DNA of 10,354 nucleotides. Origin: Flavobacteriia bacterium. GTDB taxonomy: Bacteria > Bacteroidota > Bacteroidia > Flavobacteriales_D > Crocinitomicaceae. Positions within the stretch are counted from its first letter, which is position 1, and each line of letters begins with the position of its first letter. Shown here one piece after another: positions 8,666-10,354 of the stretch. Where the stretch lies: positions 1 through 10,354 of the forward strand of contig RFQF01000067.1 in the NCBI GenBank assembly GCA_009925805.1, written 5' to 3'. Both the position numbers and the translations under genes were made by a program. The notes below the pieces were generated by a model. The model made no database searches. It saw nothing but the letters and a program-made list of their open reading frames with translations, and had not been told where the DNA came from.

Positions 8666-9187
8666 TTGGATTCACAGGAAAATAAACCGCACGTATTTTC
8701 AACCAAGCCACCCAAAGGATTAATGGTGTTGCTTATATTGACATGGATTAACACCTTATTTTCCATACTAAGCACCTTATTTACCCTCATTTTTGTTCGA
8801 CCAAAAACTGAGGATTTGGCAAAAGACAAGGTGGAAATGGCCAAATCGATTGTTGAATTGAAGAAGCTGGGTTTGGATTCCGTGGTGAATCTTTTGGAAC
8901 GTATCCAAGCCATGACAGAAGCCCTTCAGCCCTTTTTTATAGAATTGAATTTGGTTAACTTACTGGTTTTGATGGTAGGGGCTGTTTCAGCCCTGTTGAT
9001 GTATCGTAGGAATATATTAGGTTTCCATCTGTATATTGTATACAATTTGGCTTCTGTGGGGTCCATTTATCTCTTTGTTTCGCCTTCCATGGTGCCCACT
9101 GTTATTGTTGTTACAAATCTTATCCTTTCATTCGTATTTGTACTGCTGTACGCAAGACATTTGTTCTGGATTCGTGGGGAATATTAG
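8666..9187 (+). CDS. Small four-helix membrane protein of unknown function
   Basis: I do not recognise a family. The 173-residue protein would start at TTG 8666, one base after the TAG of the OmpA-family gene; the next in-frame ATG, at 8723, would cut into the first membrane helix. The sequence shows a short polar N-terminus, a hydrophobic helix at about 19-43 (LMVLLILTWINTLFSIL), a charged, amphipathic and possibly coiled stretch at about 46-92 (TEDLAKDKVEMAKSIVELKKL), and three more hydrophobic helices at about 94-114, 118-138 and 143-163. It ends with a positively charged tail (YARHLFWIRGEY). An inner-membrane location is likely. Spacing suggests cotranscription with the T9SS cargo cluster, but functional linkage is not shown. 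No catalytic motif is visible. Its stop overlaps the stop of the convergent reverse-strand gene by four bases (9184-9187). Confidence 0.8.
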   Translation: MDSQENKPHVFSTKPPKGLMVLLILTWINTLFSILSTLFTLIFVRPKTEDLAKDKVEMAKSIVELKKLGLDSVVNLLERIQAMTEALQPFFIELNLVNLLVLMVGAVSALLMYRRNILGFHLYIVYNLASVGSIYLFVSPSMVPTVIVVTNLILSFVFVLLYARHLFWIRGEY

Positions 9188-10354
9188 AGCTTTATAAACT
9201 TTCGTTGAATGTTTAGTCTATCTATCGTTAGTACGTAAATTCCCCGGGCTAACTCATTCGTTGCGATAACCGTTTTGTCTTTAACGATTGTACCAATATT
9301 AACACATTTTCCAAAAGCGTCGTAAATCGAAAAAGTACTTCCAGCATAGCAAGAATGATGCATCAAGATTACGGATTCCTCACTTGGGTTGGTTAATATG
9401 CTAAATGCATCTTCAGAATGGTCTCCTATGCCGTTATTTTCTATGGTGAGCACTAATATAATCGTGCTATCGCAACCTACAGCGTTGGTAATGGTTGCCG
9501 TGTCAGTCGTACTTTCCGTATACGTTGCGCCATTGACTGGCCAAGTGTAATTTCCAACCGCAGTTTGATTTTGCGTCGAGGAGGAACTGAGATTTATGGT
9601 GAGATTGAGCAAGGCTGTACTATCACAACCAAATATACTCGTAGTATGATAAGTGTATTGTCCGCTTTGCGTATACGTAGCGCCATTCCACGAATAACTG
9701 TCGCATGCGGTTGCGTTATTTTGGCTTGTCGAAATGCTATGTACGGTAAGATTAAGGGTGGCAATGCTATCACATCCATTAACATTCGTAGTTTGATATG
9801 TGTATTGGCCACTTTGGGTGTAGGTAGTACCATTCCAAGGATAGCTTCCACATGCAACTTGAGTACTTGTTGAAGTAGAATTTGATAAAACATTGATAAC
9901 GATTGTATCAATTCCTGAACAACCATTAGCATCAACCCCTACAACGATATAATTCCCTGAAGTTTGCGGGACAAACGGTTGCCCATTAACGACGTTGTTG
10001 TTCCATTGGTAGCTTATTCCCCCAGATGCTTGCAAAACAGTGTTTTGCCCACTGCATACCGTTTGATTGCTTCCGGCAGAAATCTGAGCCGTGCATGCGT
10101 TTACGGTTTGACAAACAAACTGAGACGCATTGTTATTTAATATTTGCAACGCAGCAATCGAAGAACTAATTGCGACAGGAGAGGTGAAAGACCATGCGCC
10201 TCCAGCATTCGCTGTCGTAAAGCCAAGATATTTATATCCTTGACATGAGGTGGCACTATTCCAAAAATATAACTCTACCCGAGCATTTGGCAAGGCCGTA
10301 CCATTGATAGTGAATGGGGCGAACACGTTGGTAATTGTAGGTGGCGAAATGGAA
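9184..10354 (-). CDS. Secreted repeat protein with type A T9SS sorting domain (5' partial)
   Basis: The frame is open to the right edge, so the N-terminus and signal peptide are missing; the GTG whose first base is 10326 is only an internal codon. Residues are numbered from that codon. About 1-75 form a beta-rich module (FTINGTALPNARVELYFW; LGFTTANAGGAWSFTSP) of the kind often seen after beta-helix or Ig-like regions in secreted Bacteroidota proteins. About 81-147 are a PKD/Ig-like module (TVCSGQNTVLQASGG; YQWNN; SGNYIVVGVDANGC). About 149-295 hold three tandem repeats. About 305-380 are a type A sorting domain (Por secretion tail): FSILTNP, FSIYDAFGK, ELARGIYVLTI and the basic end FIKL. T9SS removes this tail and usually anchors the cargo to the cell surface through A-LPS. 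Type A cargo does not need an adjacent SprF, and none is next to it here. Function beyond surface display is unknown. Confidence 0.9.
   Translation of the reverse strand, partial: SISPPTITNVFAPFTINGTALPNARVELYFWNSATSCQGYKYLGFTTANAGGAWSFTSPVAISSSIAALQILNNNASQFVCQTVNACTAQISAGSNQTVCSGQNTVLQASGGISYQWNNNVVNGQPFVPQTSGNYIVVGVDANGCSGIDTIVINVLSNSTSTSTQVACGSYPWNGTTYTQSGQYTYQTTNVNGCDSIATLNLTVHSISTSQNNATACDSYSWNGATYTQSGQYTYHTTSIFGCDSTALLNLTINLSSSSTQNQTAVGNYTWPVNGATYTESTTDTATITNAVGCDSTIILVLTIENNGIGDHSEDAFSILTNPSEESVILMHHSCYAGSTFSIYDAFGKCVNIGTIVKDKTVIATNELARGIYVLTIDRLNIQRKFIKL
9442..9882 (-). repeat. Three tandem coding repeats of about 47-51 residues
   Basis: Within the reverse-strand secreted protein, three units lie head to tail: 9742-9882, 9595-9741 and 9442-9594, in translation order. 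Units 1 and 2 share a pattern of AC-x-SY-x-WNG-x-TYTQSGQYTY-x-TT, then GCDS and LNLT. Unit 3 keeps NGATYT and GCDS but has lost the first Cys (AVGNYTW) and most of the TQSGQYTY core. Over a 57-base stretch compared by eye, units 1 and 2 match at about three quarters of positions, so the duplication is not recent. Repeats of this kind are common in secreted Bacteroidota proteins. Confidence 0.85.

Noticed and set aside
9176..9245. Inverted repeat GGGGAAT (9176-9182) / ATTCCCC (9239-9245) as a bidirectional terminator.
   Set aside because: Seven-base arms separated by 56 bases with no T-run are expected by chance.
9565..9935. Open frames opposite and offset to the tandem repeats.
   Set aside because: They arise from the repetitive low-stop composition of the reverse-strand gene, and their translations show no signal peptide or family pattern.

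Overview
The window looks like a chromosomal segment from a member of the Bacteroidota, most likely order Flavobacteriales or a close relative. The inference rests on two proteins with type IX secretion system (T9SS) sorting domains of both known kinds, a PorP/SprF-family protein, an OmpA-type partner, start codons with A-rich leaders and little or no Shine-Dalgarno sequence, and one good match to the Bacteroidota promoter consensus (TTTG, then TAnnTTTG). Genus and species cannot be read from the sequence.

Layout, left to right. (1) Bases 1-2290 hold two overlapping forward genes. The first is the 3' part of a LysM protein with a periplasmic-binding-protein-like domain; its start lies left of the window. 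The second is hemF, the oxygen-dependent coproporphyrinogen III oxidase. (2) A 53-base gap carries a Bacteroidota-type promoter candidate. (3) Bases 2344-9187 form a tightly packed forward cluster. It encodes a 1044-residue secreted multidomain adhesin-like protein with PKD-type domains, SprB-like repeats and a type B T9SS sorting domain, then a PorP/SprF-family outer-membrane protein, an OmpA-family periplasmic/cell-wall protein, and a 173-residue four-helix membrane protein of unknown function. (4) Bases 9184-10354 hold the 3' part of a reverse-strand gene for a second secreted protein, with three tandem Cys-containing repeats and a type A T9SS sorting domain. It converges on the forward cluster and overlaps its end by four bases.

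How the genes work together. Type B (CHU_C) cargo generally needs a cognate PorP/SprF-like protein for export or surface retention, and OmpA-domain proteins often accompany such pairs. Bases 2344-8664 therefore read as a cargo, outer-membrane receptor and peptidoglycan anchor set. The membrane protein at 8666-9187 sits one base downstream and may be an extra member of this set or a passenger. The hemF/LysM pair is a separate unit.

I found no tRNA, rRNA, CRISPR array, insertion sequence, phage gene or convincing intrinsic terminator. There is no stretch over 300 bases without a gene. Most of the window is familiar Bacteroidota surface biology; the least explained parts are the four-helix membrane protein and the altered glycine-rich loop in HemF.
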